A stretch of 15,401 nt of DNA from JAXHTH01 sp034211115 (GTDB lineage: Bacteria; Planctomycetota; Phycisphaerae; Phycisphaerales; SM1A02): positions 1 to 15,401 of the forward strand of contig JAXHTH010000114.1 of the NCBI GenBank assembly GCA_034211115.1, given 5' to 3'. The notes under the pieces were generated by a model that worked only from the letters and a program-made list of their open reading frames with translations, made no database searches and was not told the origin of the DNA. Position numbers and translations under genes: made by a program. Shown one piece after another: positions 1-8,241 of this stretch; within the stretch, counting starts at the first letter, position 1; each line of letters opens with the position of its first letter.

Positions 1-31
1 CCGCCTCGACCGCGGCGAAATAGGCCGATCT

Positions 32-60
32 TTGAGGCGATCACGGGCGCGGCGTATCCT
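32..60 (+). promoter_or_regulatory. Candidate housekeeping promoter of the FlgI-like lipoprotein gene
   Basis: TTGAGG at 32-37 and TATCCT at 55-60 are separated by exactly 17 nt. Each hexamer matches the sigma-70 consensus at 4 of 6 positions. Transcription would begin near 67, giving a leader of about 50 nt with a small hairpin (80-95) ahead of the ribosome binding site. The call rests on sequence match only; in GC-rich DNA such matches arise by chance. Confidence 0.4.
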
Positions 61-79
61 GAGGCGTCAATCGCCCCGC

Positions 80-95
80 GCCCGCTGCGGCGGGC
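80..95 (+). promoter_or_regulatory. Leader hairpin upstream of the FlgI-like gene
   Basis: GCCCGC (80-85) and GCGGGC (90-95) are exact reverse complements around a TGCG tetraloop. The hairpin ends 10 nt before the AGAGGA ribosome binding site (106-111) and no T-tract follows. It could be the decaying terminator of a gene to the left of the window or a translation-modulating leader structure; the sequence does not decide. Confidence 0.4.
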
Positions 96-117
96 TCATC
101 GGGCCAGAGGATGTTCC

Positions 118-2022
118 ATGCGCACCACACTTCATCGCGTGTCAGGCACTCTCGCGGCTGCTCTCCTTCTCGCGGCGCTTCTGCCCGGCCTGGCGGGCTG
201 CTCGACCATCGAGCGGGCCAAGCCCCGACCCAAGTCGGCCCGGGTGGATCGCTCGTTCCAGATCGATGCCCCGCGGATCATGGCCGGCACGATCGCCTCC
301 CAGACGATCATCCTCGGCTACCAGCCGGTGGTGGTGCGCGGCTACGGGCTGGTGGTGGGTCTGGACGACACCGGATCGCGGGACATCCCCCCCGCCCTCC
401 GCGCCCACATGCTCACCGAAATGGCCCGGCATGGCATCGGAAAGCAATCGGCCGGGCTGGGGCATCTCAACCCCGAACGGATGCTCGACTCGCCCCGCAC
501 GGCGGTGGTCATCGTCGAGGCGGTCGTCCCCCCCGGCGCCGTCGGGCGTCGGGTCCGGCAGGACGCGGCCCTCGAAGGGACGAGATTCGACGTGCGGGTC
601 TACGCCGATCCCCGCACGGGCACCACGAGCCTCGAGGGCGGGCGGCTGTATACCGCCCCCTTGCGGCCGGTGCGGCCCGGGCAGATCTTCCCTCCCCTCG
701 GCTCGCGCCAGGCGGCGCCGCTGGCCGAGGCCGGCGGGCCCATCTTCATCAACCCCTTCGCCGAGCCCGGGGCCGTCGAGCGCGATGCGATCAACCGCAC
801 CGTCGGCCGCGTCCTCCAGGGCGGTGAGGTCCTGAAAGACATGCCCATCAAGCTCCGCCTCGCCACTCCAAGCCACGTGCGGGCGGAGATCATCCAGAAC
901 GCGATCAACGCCCGCTTCCCCCGGGAGCCGGGGCAGCGCGATCCCACCGCGCGGGGCGAAAGCGATGAGTCGATCCGCGTCAACGTCCCCCCCTCCTTCC
1001 GCGACCGGACCGATGAGTTCGTCGAGCTGCTGCGGCACACCACCATCCGCCAGTCGGGTGTCGAGGGTAACGCGAACAACGTCAAGCGGCTGCTGCTCAA
1101 CGATCCGAGCTACGCCTACGACGCGGCCTGGCGCTGGCATGCCCTGGGCCCGCGCGCGTTGCCCATGATCCGCGACCTGTACGAACATCCGCAGGAAGCG
1201 CCGCGCACGGCCGCCCTGCGGGCCGGGGCGAAGCTCGAGGATCCCCTCGTCGTCAGGCATCTGGTCGACATGACGAAGAGCGACTCGGCCGAGGGCCGAC
1301 GCCAGGCCGTCTCGCTCCTGCGCGACATGCAGCTCGATCCCCGCATCGACACCGCCCTCCGCGGCCTGCTCAACGATGACGATGTCGACGTGCGCCTCGC
1401 AGCCTACGAAGCGCTCGTCGAACGCGCCGACCCGTTCATCGACCGCCACGACGTCGATGACAAGTTCGTGCTGGACGTGATCGATTCCGAATCGCCGCTG
1501 ATCTACATCACGCAGGTGGGTCGGCCGCGGGTGGCGGTGTTCGGCCGGGACCTGTCCCTCGATCGGCCCCTGCTCGTCGATGCCTGGTCGGGGCGCTTCA
1601 TCGTGAAGGCCGAGGAAGATGAGGAGCAGGTCGAGGTCTACTACCGGCCCGAAACGGGCGGCGAACGGCTCATCCAGGAGACTGATCCGCGGCTGGAGGG
1701 GTTCATCCAGTTCCTCGGCCACGAGACGACGATCGAGCAGCCCGACCCGGGCCTGGGGCTGAGCTACGGCGAAACGGTCGGCGCCCTCTATCGCATCTGG
1801 CGCGACGACGGCATCGAGGCGGACTTCAAGGCCGAGCAGGATCGCGTCCTCGCCGCCATCATCCGTCAGCAGCAACAGCAGACCACGCTCGAGGAGCGAC
1901 CCGAGTTCGGCGATCCCGATTACGACTACCTCCAGCCGGAAGGCCCGCCAATCGAGACCGGCGAGGAGACGGCCAGCGATCTGGATCGACTCGCCCCGCC
2001 CCCGGAGGTGGGGGGCGAGTAG
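118..2022 (+). CDS. FlgI-like domain lipoprotein with HEAT-like repeats
   Basis: The 634-aa product starts with a lipoprotein signal: basic N-terminus, hydrophobic stretch, and lipobox LAGC with Cys28 as the lipidation site, so it should be anchored in a membrane facing the periplasm. Residues about 50-320 resemble the flagellar P-ring protein FlgI, most clearly in the segment VVVRGYGLVVGLDDTGSRD (FlgI proteins have a GYGLVVGL-x-GTGD core). Residues about 331-440 look like alpha-helical HEAT-type repeats. The remaining 190 residues are unrecognised, with a Gln run (QQQQQ) near the end. Canonical FlgI is about 365 aa, secreted rather than lipidated, and lacks repeats, so this is a family relative rather than a proven P-ring subunit. 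No other flagellar gene is in the window. The start is supported by AGAGGA at 106-111 with 6-nt spacing. An envelope structural or secretion role is inferred only. Confidence 0.8.
   Translation: MRTTLHRVSGTLAAALLLAALLPGLAGCSTIERAKPRPKSARVDRSFQIDAPRIMAGTIASQTIILGYQPVVVRGYGLVVGLDDTGSRDIPPALRAHMLTEMARHGIGKQSAGLGHLNPERMLDSPRTAVVIVEAVVPPGAVGRRVRQDAALEGTRFDVRVYADPRTGTTSLEGGRLYTAPLRPVRPGQIFPPLGSRQAAPLAEAGGPIFINPFAEPGAVERDAINRTVGRVLQGGEVLKDMPIKLRLATPSHVRAEIIQNAINARFPREPGQRDPTARGESDESIRVNVPPSFRDRTDEFVELLRHTTIRQSGVEGNANNVKRLLLNDPSYAYDAAWRWHALGPRALPMIRDLYEHPQEAPRTAALRAGAKLEDPLVVRHLVDMTKSDSAEGRRQAVSLLRDMQLDPRIDTALRGLLNDDDVDVRLAAYEALVERADPFIDRHDVDDKFVLDVIDSESPLIYITQVGRPRVAVFGRDLSLDRPLLVDAWSGRFIVKAEEDEEQVEVYYRPETGGERLIQETDPRLEGFIQFLGHETTIEQPDPGLGLSYGETVGALYRIWRDDGIEADFKAEQDRVLAAIIRQQQQQTTLEERPEFGDPDYDYLQPEGPPIETGEETASDLDRLAPPPEVGGE
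1989..2020 (+). terminator. Hairpin at the 3' end of the FlgI-like gene, possible terminator
   Basis: ACTCGCCCC (1989-1997) pairs exactly with GGGGCGAGT (2012-2020), and the inner C-run and G-run allow further pairing. The stem spans the last codons and ends at the TAG stop. What follows is G/T-rich heptad repeat DNA rather than a clean T-tract, so intrinsic termination is uncertain. Confidence 0.35.
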
Positions 2023-2023
2023 G

Positions 2024-2065
2024 GGTTGTTGGTTGTTGGTGATGGGTTGTTGGTTGTCGGTGGGT
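2024..2065 (+). repeat. Heptanucleotide repeat array (GGTTGTT type)
   Basis: Six consecutive 7-nt units occur in strict phase: GGTTGTT, GGTTGTT, GGTGATG, GGTTGTT, GGTTGTC, GGTGGGT. The regularly spaced GG pairs could support a two-layer G-quadruplex on this strand. The array begins two bases after the preceding stop codon. Heptameric short tandem repeats between genes are well known in cyanobacteria; relatedness to those is not implied. Confidence 0.8.
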
Positions 2066-2082
2066 CGTGATCGGCGCACGGG

Positions 2083-2128
2083 CGCGGCTTGCCGCGTAGC
2101 AGGCAACGGCCAGCGCGGCACAGCCGCG
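2083..2128 (+). repeat. Twin CGCGGC/GCCGCG hairpins, REP-like
   Basis: CGCGGC (2083-2088) pairs with GCCGCG (2091-2096), and an identical stem recurs as CGCGGC (2114-2119) with GCCGCG (2123-2128), 31 nt further on. Two hairpins with the same arms close together between genes are typical of REP/BIME-type palindromic elements, but no copy elsewhere in the window confirms a family. Confidence 0.45.
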
Positions 2129-2150
2129 GCGCTTCCTCGGCCCCCGGAAC

Positions 2151-2213
2151 CACTCATCACTCATCACTTCCCTCCCCCTCACGCTCATCGCCCATCGCTC
2201 ATCGCTCATCGCT
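2151..2213 (+). repeat. Heptanucleotide repeat array (CATCACT/CATCGCT type)
   Basis: A partial unit and two CATCACT units (2155-2168) are followed by a 17-nt C/T-rich interruption. Then come CATCGCC and three CATCGCT units (2186-2213). Read on the - strand the units are AGTGATG and AGCGATG, close to the odd GGTGATG unit of the array at 2024-2065. The two arrays are therefore probably related and face each other in inverted orientation. Confidence 0.8.
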
Positions 2214-2264
2214 CTCCCCCGTTTTCATGCCCTCCACGCGGGGCGGTCGATATTTCCTGCCTGA

Positions 2265-2345
2265 GGCTCCCTCGTGCTCCCTCTTCGATCGCGGCCGGCA
2301 CCGCGATATCATGGGGAGACGAGGCGATTTGTTCACGAGGGAGCC
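2265..2345. promoter_or_regulatory. Nested inverted repeats and possible promoter upstream of smc
   Basis: A perfect 12-bp inverted repeat has GGCTCCCTCGTG at 2265-2276 and its reverse complement at 2334-2345. Nested inside is a perfect 7-bp repeat, ATCGCGG (2288-2294) and CCGCGAT (2301-2307), around a 6-nt loop. TATCAT at 2307-2312 matches a -10 element at 5 of 6 positions, but the TTCGAT 17 nt upstream is a poor -35. The symmetry suggests an operator or a cruciform-prone site controlling smc; no known regulator motif is recognised. Confidence 0.4.
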
Positions 2346-2415
2346 GACCCATCACGACGCCAGGGCGACAACGCCGGCAGGACCATCCCTTCCACGGACG
2401 GAAGACCGGCACGAC

Positions 2416-2422
2416 AGGAGGT
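2416..2422 (+). promoter_or_regulatory. Ribosome binding site deciding the smc start
   Basis: AGGAGGT is an essentially perfect Shine-Dalgarno, 9 nt before the ATG at 2432. It overrides the much longer open frame that extends upstream through the repeat region to about 2033. Confidence 0.9.
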
Positions 2423-2431
2423 CAGGGCCGA

Positions 2432-5400
2432 ATGCGGCTTGCGAAAATCACCCTCGCGGGGTTCAAATCCTTCGCCGATCCCACCGAGCTGCGCTTCGAC
2501 ATGCCCATCAGCGGCATCGTGGGCCCCAACGGGTGCGGTAAATCGAATGTCGTCGATGCGATCAAGTGGGTCCTGGGCGAGCGGTCGGCCAAGAGCCTTC
2601 GCGGCGACGCCATGCTGGATGTCATCTTCGCCGGCTCGGCCGGCCGCAAGCCGGTCGGGGCCGCTTCCGTCACCCTCGGCTTCGAGAACCCCGTCGTCCG
2701 GCCCGACTCCGGCGAACCGACCCAGCGGCGATTCCTCGGCGTCGACACGCCGGAGGTCGATGTCACCCGCCGCCTGTACCGTGACGGTCGCAGCGAGTAT
2801 CTCATCAACGGCCAGAAGTGCCGGCTCAAGGACATCAAAGAACTGTTCATGGACACGGGCATCGGCACCCACGCCTACTCGATCATCGAGCAGGGCCGGG
2901 TCGATGCCATGCTCACCGCCAACGCGGTCGAGCGGAGGGCGATCTTCGAGGAGGCCGCGGGCATCGCCAAGTTCAAGGCCCGCAAGATCGAGGCCGCCCG
3001 CAAGCTCGAGAAGTCCGAGGTCAACCTCGTCCGCGTCCGCGAGCAGCTTGCCAGCACCGAACGCCGGTTGCGCATCGTCCGGCGCCAGGCGGCGAAGGCA
3101 CGCCGGTTCCGCGAGCTGGATGTTCGCGATCGCGAGCTGCGCACCGAGGTCGCGCTCGACCAGTATCACGAACTGCACGAGCGGCTTTCCGGGCTCACCA
3201 GTCGACTGACAGACCTCGAACGCCAGCGCCGGGAGTTCGTCGAGCAACTCACCGAGCTGGAGGATGAGAAGCAGTCGGCCGAGCTGGCCAAGCACGAACT
3301 GGAGACCACGCAGCGCGAGCTCGAGCAGCGCCGGCTGGAACTCGTCGCCTCGCGCAAGCACGCCGAACAGCGCCGCGACATGACGCAGCGCAACCTCGGC
3401 GAGACCGAGGAGCACGTTGCCGATGATCGGGAACGCCTGGAGGAACTGAAGGAGCGCGACACGTCGCTGCACGAGCAGATCACCGAACTCGAGCAGGCCA
3501 TCGCCCGCGCCGCGGGCGAGGTCGCCGAGGCCGAGCGGCTCGTGAACGAGATCGGCGAAGCGCGGGCACGCGAGCAGCAGGCGGTCGTCGAAGCCCGCGC
3601 GCGCTTCCACCAGCAGCGCGAGGCGGTCGATCGCGCCGAGCAGCAGCGGGCGCAGATGGCGGCCCGGATCGAGTCGATGGCCGGTCGGGGCAAGGGGCTG
3701 ACCGAGCAGATGGACCGCCTCGCCGGCCGAGCAGAGAAGCTGGAGGTCGAGTCGCGCGAGTGCGATGAGTCGATCGCCGCCGCCGAGTCGGATCGCGCCG
3801 CCGCCCAGCAGGAGGTGGACGAGATCGAGGCGACGCTGACCGAGCACGATCGCGCCGCCGCCGCCCTGGGCGAGAGACAGGCCGAGTTGACGGAAACGCT
3901 CGCCGACGCCCGCCACGAGCGGGCCGCTCTCGAGTCGCGCCTCCACCTGCTGGAAGAGATGCACGAAGCGCGCGAGGGGCTGGGCGATGCCGTCAAAACG
4001 GTCCTCGATCAGGGCGAGCGGTTCCCCGGCGTGCGCGGCCTGCTGGGCGACGTCATCGACACGGCGCGCAAGCACGCCCCGATCGTCGAGGCCGCCCTCG
4101 GCGGAGATCTGCAACTTCTCCTGGTGGATGATGCGCAGACGGCGCGGCGGCTGGAGGCGGAGGCGGGCGAGCTGGCCGGGCGCGTCGCGTTCCTCCCGCT
4201 CGAGGACGATTCCGCGGAGGCCGCAGACACCCGGCAGGCCGTCGAAGAAGCGCCGGGATGGGTCACCCCCCTGCTGTCGCTGATGCGCATCGAGCCGCAC
4301 GCGCAGGCCGCCGTCGCGCGCCTGCTGGCAAAGACGGTGCTCGTGTGGGACCTGCAGGCGGCGTTGATGCTCGCGGCCGGACCGCTGCGCGGCTGGCGCT
4401 TCGTCACCCACGCCGGCGTCGTCGTCCATCCGGACGGGCGGATCATCATGGGCCAGCCGACGGCGGCAACCGCCGGGGCGGGTTGGCTCTCCCGCCGCCT
4501 GGAGTTGAGCGATCTGCGCAACCGCATCCTCGCCATCGACGGCCGGATCGTGGCCCTCGGCGCGCAGCTCAACGCGCTGTCTTCCGAGTCGGCGCAGCGT
4601 CAGCAGCAGCTTGATGCCGCGGCCGAGCAGCTTCACGAAGCGCGCCACGCCGTTGTCGAGGCGCAGTATCAGGCCCAGCGACTGGGCAACGACGCCCAGC
4701 GCATCGCGCGCGAGCTGTCGGCAATCGCCTCCGAGCGCGATGAGCTTCAGCAGCGGCTGGATGATCTGCATCGCGAAGAGAACGAGTTGCGCGGGGAACT
4801 GGCCGAGCTGGACCGCTCAATCGACGGTCAGGCGGCGGAAGCCGAGACGGCCGAGCGCGAGCTTCAGCAGGCACGCGCCGACGCGGAAGCGGGCCAGGAG
4901 CGGCTCACCATGGCCAAGCTTCGCCTCGGCGAGGCGGGCAACACGCTCGAGGCCGCCCGACGCGAACGAAGGCACACCCAGCTCACCCGCGAAGAGAACC
5001 GGCGGCAGAAGGACATGTGCACGCAGCAACTGCACCGCCGGCTGTCGCAGATCGACCAGTACGAGGCGGTGATCGAGGACGCCGGCGAGGAGATCGCCCG
5101 CTGCGACGAGGCGATGATCGATCTCGCCCGGACGACGGACGAGCTCGCCGACAGGCTCGACGAAGCCGCCCGCCGCGTTCAGGAGACCGCCGGGCGGCTC
5201 GAGGCGGCGCGCCAGCAGGCTGGCCGGCTCGATCGCGATTACAACGCCGTCGAGCTCAGCCGCCGCGAGATCGAGATCAAGCGCGAGGCGCTGGAGGAGC
5301 GCACGCTCACTGACCTGGAACTCGATCTCCCGCAGGCCTGGGTGCCGTACCGCGCCCAGCGCGAGGAGGAAGATTTCCAGGCCATCGACCGGGAGGCGGC

Positions 5401-6253
5401 GGAAACGGAGATCGACGCCCTGCGCGAGGCGATCCGAAAGCTGGGAAACGTCAACCTCGATGCGATCGACGAGGAAACGGAGTTGGAGGAGCGCAACGAG
5501 GATCTCATCCGGCAGGTTGAGGACATCGACACCGCCGTCAAACAGCTTCAGACGCTCATCGAGGAACTCGATCGCACGAGCCGGGAACGGTTCGAGGCGA
5601 CGTTCAACGCCATTCGCGAGCACTTCGCGAGCCCGGACGGGATGTTCCGCAAGCTGTTCGGGGGAGGCAGCGCCGATCTCATGCTTCTGCCGGACGAGGA
5701 AGGCCGCATCGACTGGCTCGAGTCGGGCATCGAGGTGCGGGCCAAGCCGCCGGGCAAGGAGCCGCGGGTCATCAGCCAGCTCTCCGGCGGGGAGAAGTCG
5801 CTCACCGCCGTCGCCCTGCTCATGGCCATCTTCAAGTCCAAGCCCTCGCCCTTCTGCATTCTCGACGAGGTCGACGCCGCCCTGGACGATGCGAACGTCA
5901 ACCGCTTCTGCCAGATGCTCAGACCGTTCCTCGGCCAGAGCCACTTCATCATCATCACGCATCACAAGCGGACGATGCAGGCGTGCGATCAGCTCTACGG
6001 CATCACGATGCAGGAGCGCGGGGTATCCAAGCGGGTGTCGGTGCGCGTCGAGGATGTCGCCGCCGACGGGCGGATCTCCCGGCACGCCCTCGATCGCGCG
6101 GAGGAGGCGCCGGCGGCGCAACCACGGCCCGCGCCGGCTGACGAGACGACGCCTCAACCCGCCGGCAACGGCGAGGCCGAACCCGAGACGCCCGTCGTCG
6201 AGACCGCGTCCACCGAGAATCTCCGCCGACAGCTCGAGCGCGTCTGGGAATAG
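2432..6253 (+). CDS. smc: Chromosome segregation/condensation ATPase SMC
   Basis: The 1273-aa protein has the complete SMC architecture. An N-terminal ATPase half has the FKSFA segment at 11-15 and Walker A GPNGCGKS at 31-38. A long coiled coil (about 170-510) is followed by a hinge at about 525-690. After a returning coiled coil (about 690-1045) the C-terminal half carries the ABC signature LSGGE at 1117-1121 and Walker B FCILDE at 1141-1146, then the HHKRTM segment of the switch region. SMC dimers with ScpA and ScpB bind and loop DNA to compact and segregate the chromosome. ScpA and ScpB genes are not in the window. The start is fixed by the AGGAGGT site and by the family N-terminus MRLAKITLAGFKSF. 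Residues after about 1207 form a Pro/Ala/Glu-rich tail not typical of the family core and probably disordered. The next + gene begins 90 nt after the stop, so co-transcription is possible. Confidence 0.97.
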   Translation: MRLAKITLAGFKSFADPTELRFDMPISGIVGPNGCGKSNVVDAIKWVLGERSAKSLRGDAMLDVIFAGSAGRKPVGAASVTLGFENPVVRPDSGEPTQRRFLGVDTPEVDVTRRLYRDGRSEYLINGQKCRLKDIKELFMDTGIGTHAYSIIEQGRVDAMLTANAVERRAIFEEAAGIAKFKARKIEAARKLEKSEVNLVRVREQLASTERRLRIVRRQAAKARRFRELDVRDRELRTEVALDQYHELHERLSGLTSRLTDLERQRREFVEQLTELEDEKQSAELAKHELETTQRELEQRRLELVASRKHAEQRRDMTQRNLGETEEHVADDRERLEELKERDTSLHEQITELEQAIARAAGEVAEAERLVNEIGEARAREQQAVVEARARFHQQREAVDRAEQQRAQMAARIESMAGRGKGLTEQMDRLAGRAEKLEVESRECDESIAAAESDRAAAQQEVDEIEATLTEHDRAAAALGERQAELTETLADARHERAALESRLHLLEEMHEAREGLGDAVKTVLDQGERFPGVRGLLGDVIDTARKHAPIVEAALGGDLQLLLVDDAQTARRLEAEAGELAGRVAFLPLEDDSAEAADTRQAVEEAPGWVTPLLSLMRIEPHAQAAVARLLAKTVLVWDLQAALMLAAGPLRGWRFVTHAGVVVHPDGRIIMGQPTAATAGAGWLSRRLELSDLRNRILAIDGRIVALGAQLNALSSESAQRQQQLDAAAEQLHEARHAVVEAQYQAQRLGNDAQRIARELSAIASERDELQQRLDDLHREENELRGELAELDRSIDGQAAEAETAERELQQARADAEAGQERLTMAKLRLGEAGNTLEAARRERRHTQLTREENRRQKDMCTQQLHRRLSQIDQYEAVIEDAGEEIARCDEAMIDLARTTDELADRLDEAARRVQETAGRLEAARQQAGRLDRDYNAVELSRREIEIKREALEERTLTDLELDLPQAWVPYRAQREEEDFQAIDREAAETEIDALREAIRKLGNVNLDAIDEETELEERNEDLIRQVEDIDTAVKQLQTLIEELDRTSRERFEATFNAIREHFASPDGMFRKLFGGGSADLMLLPDEEGRIDWLESGIEVRAKPPGKEPRVISQLSGGEKSLTAVALLMAIFKSKPSPFCILDEVDAALDDANVNRFCQMLRPFLGQSHFIIITHHKRTMQACDQLYGITMQERGVSKRVSVRVEDVAADGRISRHALDRAEEAPAAQPRPAPADETTPQPAGNGEAEPETPVVETASTENLRRQLERVWE

Positions 6254-6342
6254 GCCGAACGCTGAAACGGCGCCGGCGACGGCCACGGCGCCCGCCGCGA
6301 CCGGCCGCATCATCGCACGACGAAACGCGGAGGACTTCTCGC

Positions 6343-8133
6343 ATGAGCGCACCCGCCGCATCTTCCTCGCGCGTCGCGGAGGAGCGCCGACTGGCTGATC
6401 TTCGGAAGGCGGTCCGCGCGCAGCCGAACGATGCCAACGCGCACTATCAGCTTGCCGAGACGCTTCGCGGGCTGGGCGAGCTGGACGAGGCGATCACGCA
6501 CTACCGCGCTCTGACGGATCTGCAGCCGGAGATTGCGGGGATCTGGTGCAACCTCGGAGCGACCCTCCGCGCCGCGGGACGCGCCGGCGAGTCCCTTGAC
6601 GCGCTGCAGCAGGCGCGGGCGCTGGATCCCACGCTGATCCAGGCGCATACCAACCTCGTCGCCGCCTTCGTCGAGATGAACGATGCGCCTCGCGCGCTGG
6701 ACGCGGCGCGGCGGGCGATCGAGGCCGAGCCGGATCACCCGCTCGTGCAATGGTCGGTCGCCGGCGCGTTCCGGCTGGCGGGCGAACTGGAGACGGCGGC
6801 GGGTCATCTTCGCGCCGCCGTCCGCCTCGATCCGGCCTCTCCGCTCCTGCGGTGCGAACTGGGTGACCTGCTCAGACGGCTGGAGCGATCCGACGAGGCC
6901 GACGCCGCCTACGGGCAGGCGCTGCGGCTCGATCCTCATTCCGTGGACGCGCTGATCGGCCGGATGAAGGGCCGTTCCCAGACCGGACGAAGCGCGGAGG
7001 CGCGGGAGATGGCGCGCGGCATCGCACAGCGCTTCCCGATGGACGCGGCCGCCGTCCACGCCGCGGCGGAGGAGTACCTCAATCACAACCTCACGGCCGA
7101 GGCCGCGGCGCTGATCCAGCCGCGCCTGAACGGGCCGGGCCTTGAGCCGGGTGAACGAAGAGCGCTGCTGTTCGCGCTCTGCGAAGCGCTGGATCAACTC
7201 GGGCGTTACGAGGACGCGTGGGCCGCGGCCGCGGAGGCGAATCGACTGAAACGCGTGCGTCTCGATCGCGCGGCGCTGGAACGTCAGGTCGACGCCGTCA
7301 TCGCGGCCTTCGACGCCGACTCGATCGAGGGTCGGCCGCGCGCGGAGGCCGGACCCGTGCGCCCCCTGTTCATCGTGGGCATGCCGCGCTCCGGTACCAG
7401 CCTTCTCGAGCAGATCCTCGCCTCGCACCCGCAGGTGACCGGCGGGGGCGAAATGAACCTGATGTCGCGCGTCGTCGGGCGCGTCGAGACGATCGCGGGC
7501 GCCGCCGAGCCCTACCCGGCCTGTGTGAAGCGACTGTGCGCGGAGGGGCGCACGAGGCTGGCGGCGTTCGCCGCCGCCGAGCTCGGGAAGGTCGCCCATG
7601 GAAACGTCTGCGTGACGGAAAAGACGCCCGACACGTTCCGTTATCTGGGGTTCGTCGAGCAGCTCTTCCCGAACGCACGCGTCATCTTCTGCCTCCGCGA
7701 TCCCCGGGATGTCGGTCTCTCCTGCTTCTTCCACGATTTCACGGGTGATCATCCCTGGGCCTACGACCTCGCGGATCTCGGCCGGTACTGCCGGGAGTAT
7801 GAACGGCTGGTCGCGCACTGGCGGGCGACGCTTGGTCTGCCGATGATGGATGTGCGTTACGAGGATCTCGTCGAGAACCAGGCGCCGGTGACGCGGCACC
7901 TGCTGGAGTTCTGCGGGCTGCCGTGGGATGCGCGCTGCCTGGCGTTCCACGAGAATCGCCGCCCCGTGCACACCGCCAGCGCCGGGCAGGTGCGCCGGCG
8001 TCTCTACGGCTCATCGATCGGCCGCTATCGCAGGTACGAAGCGCACCTGGGCCCGCTTCTTCGGGCGTTGGAATCGCCGGCGGCGAAGGCGGTGACCGGC
8101 GACGGCGCGAACGCCACTCGAGACAGCCGCTGA
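6343..8133 (+). CDS. TPR-repeat sulfotransferase (first of a tandem pair)
   Basis: The 596-aa protein has about seven tetratricopeptide repeats (residues about 10-320), recognisable by units such as NAHYQLAETLRGLGELDEAI. A C-terminal sulfotransferase domain (about 340-580) follows. The 5'-phosphosulfate loop is FIVGMPRSGTS, with Gly346, Arg349 and Ser350. The 3'-phosphate region is CLRDPRDVGLSC (about 450-461). Family knowledge: such domains transfer sulfate from PAPS to a protein, sugar or small-molecule acceptor, and the repeats probably hold the acceptor or a partner; the substrate here is unknown. No signal peptide is visible, so a cytoplasmic location is likely. The start has GGAGGA at 6329-6334 with 8-nt spacing. 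It is colinear with the next gene along its full length, which indicates tandem duplication. Confidence 0.88.
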   Translation: MSAPAASSSRVAEERRLADLRKAVRAQPNDANAHYQLAETLRGLGELDEAITHYRALTDLQPEIAGIWCNLGATLRAAGRAGESLDALQQARALDPTLIQAHTNLVAAFVEMNDAPRALDAARRAIEAEPDHPLVQWSVAGAFRLAGELETAAGHLRAAVRLDPASPLLRCELGDLLRRLERSDEADAAYGQALRLDPHSVDALIGRMKGRSQTGRSAEAREMARGIAQRFPMDAAAVHAAAEEYLNHNLTAEAAALIQPRLNGPGLEPGERRALLFALCEALDQLGRYEDAWAAAAEANRLKRVRLDRAALERQVDAVIAAFDADSIEGRPRAEAGPVRPLFIVGMPRSGTSLLEQILASHPQVTGGGEMNLMSRVVGRVETIAGAAEPYPACVKRLCAEGRTRLAAFAAAELGKVAHGNVCVTEKTPDTFRYLGFVEQLFPNARVIFCLRDPRDVGLSCFFHDFTGDHPWAYDLADLGRYCREYERLVAHWRATLGLPMMDVRYEDLVENQAPVTRHLLEFCGLPWDARCLAFHENRRPVHTASAGQVRRRLYGSSIGRYRRYEAHLGPLLRALESPAAKAVTGDGANATRDSR

Positions 8134-8134
8134 A

Positions 8135-8148
8135 CCGCCCGGGGGCGG
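8135..8148 (+). terminator. Small hairpin after the first sulfotransferase gene
   Basis: CCGCCC (8135-8140) and GGGCGG (8143-8148) are exact reverse complements directly after the stop. No T-tract follows, so this may be an RNA 3'-end stabiliser or chance GC-rich symmetry rather than a true terminator. Confidence 0.25.
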
Positions 8149-8241
8149 GGCGAACATTCACGCTCGGTCCGCAATCGGCCGATATGACAGCGCGGCGGCC
8201 GGCGATCGCCGCCCGCGCCTCCTCCCGCCTTCCCTCCATAC

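Larger units (their letters stand above)
2023..2431. other. 409-base intergenic region upstream of smc
   Basis: No convincing gene is present. Long open frames run through it in three phases but lack a start with a ribosome binding site and have low-complexity translations. It contains, in order: a G/T heptad array, two twin hairpins, a C/T heptad array, a nested pair of inverted repeats around a possible -10 element, and the smc ribosome binding site. Confidence 0.8.

Noticed and set aside
3..23. Possible last codons of a gene entering from the left, ending in TAG at 21-23
   Set aside because: Six codons are too few to identify or support a coding region.
142..2160. 672-codon open frame on the - strand
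   Set aside because: It is antisense to the FlgI-like gene. Its translation is biased and family-less, an effect of high GC at third codon positions.
2033..2431. Upstream extension of the smc reading frame by 133 codons
   Set aside because: It would translate the repeat arrays, lacks a supported start, and conflicts with the perfect ribosome binding site and family N-terminus at 2432.
2333..4771. 812-codon open frame on the - strand
   Set aside because: It is antisense to smc, whose motifs are unmistakable; the translation has no recognisable domain.
5043..5050. Isolated TGTCGCA half-site inside smc
   Set aside because: There is no inverted partner at 4-nt spacing and it lies in coding DNA, so chance occurrence is likely.
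6310..7971. 553-codon open frame on the - strand
   Set aside because: It is antisense to the first TPR-sulfotransferase and has no domain or start signal.
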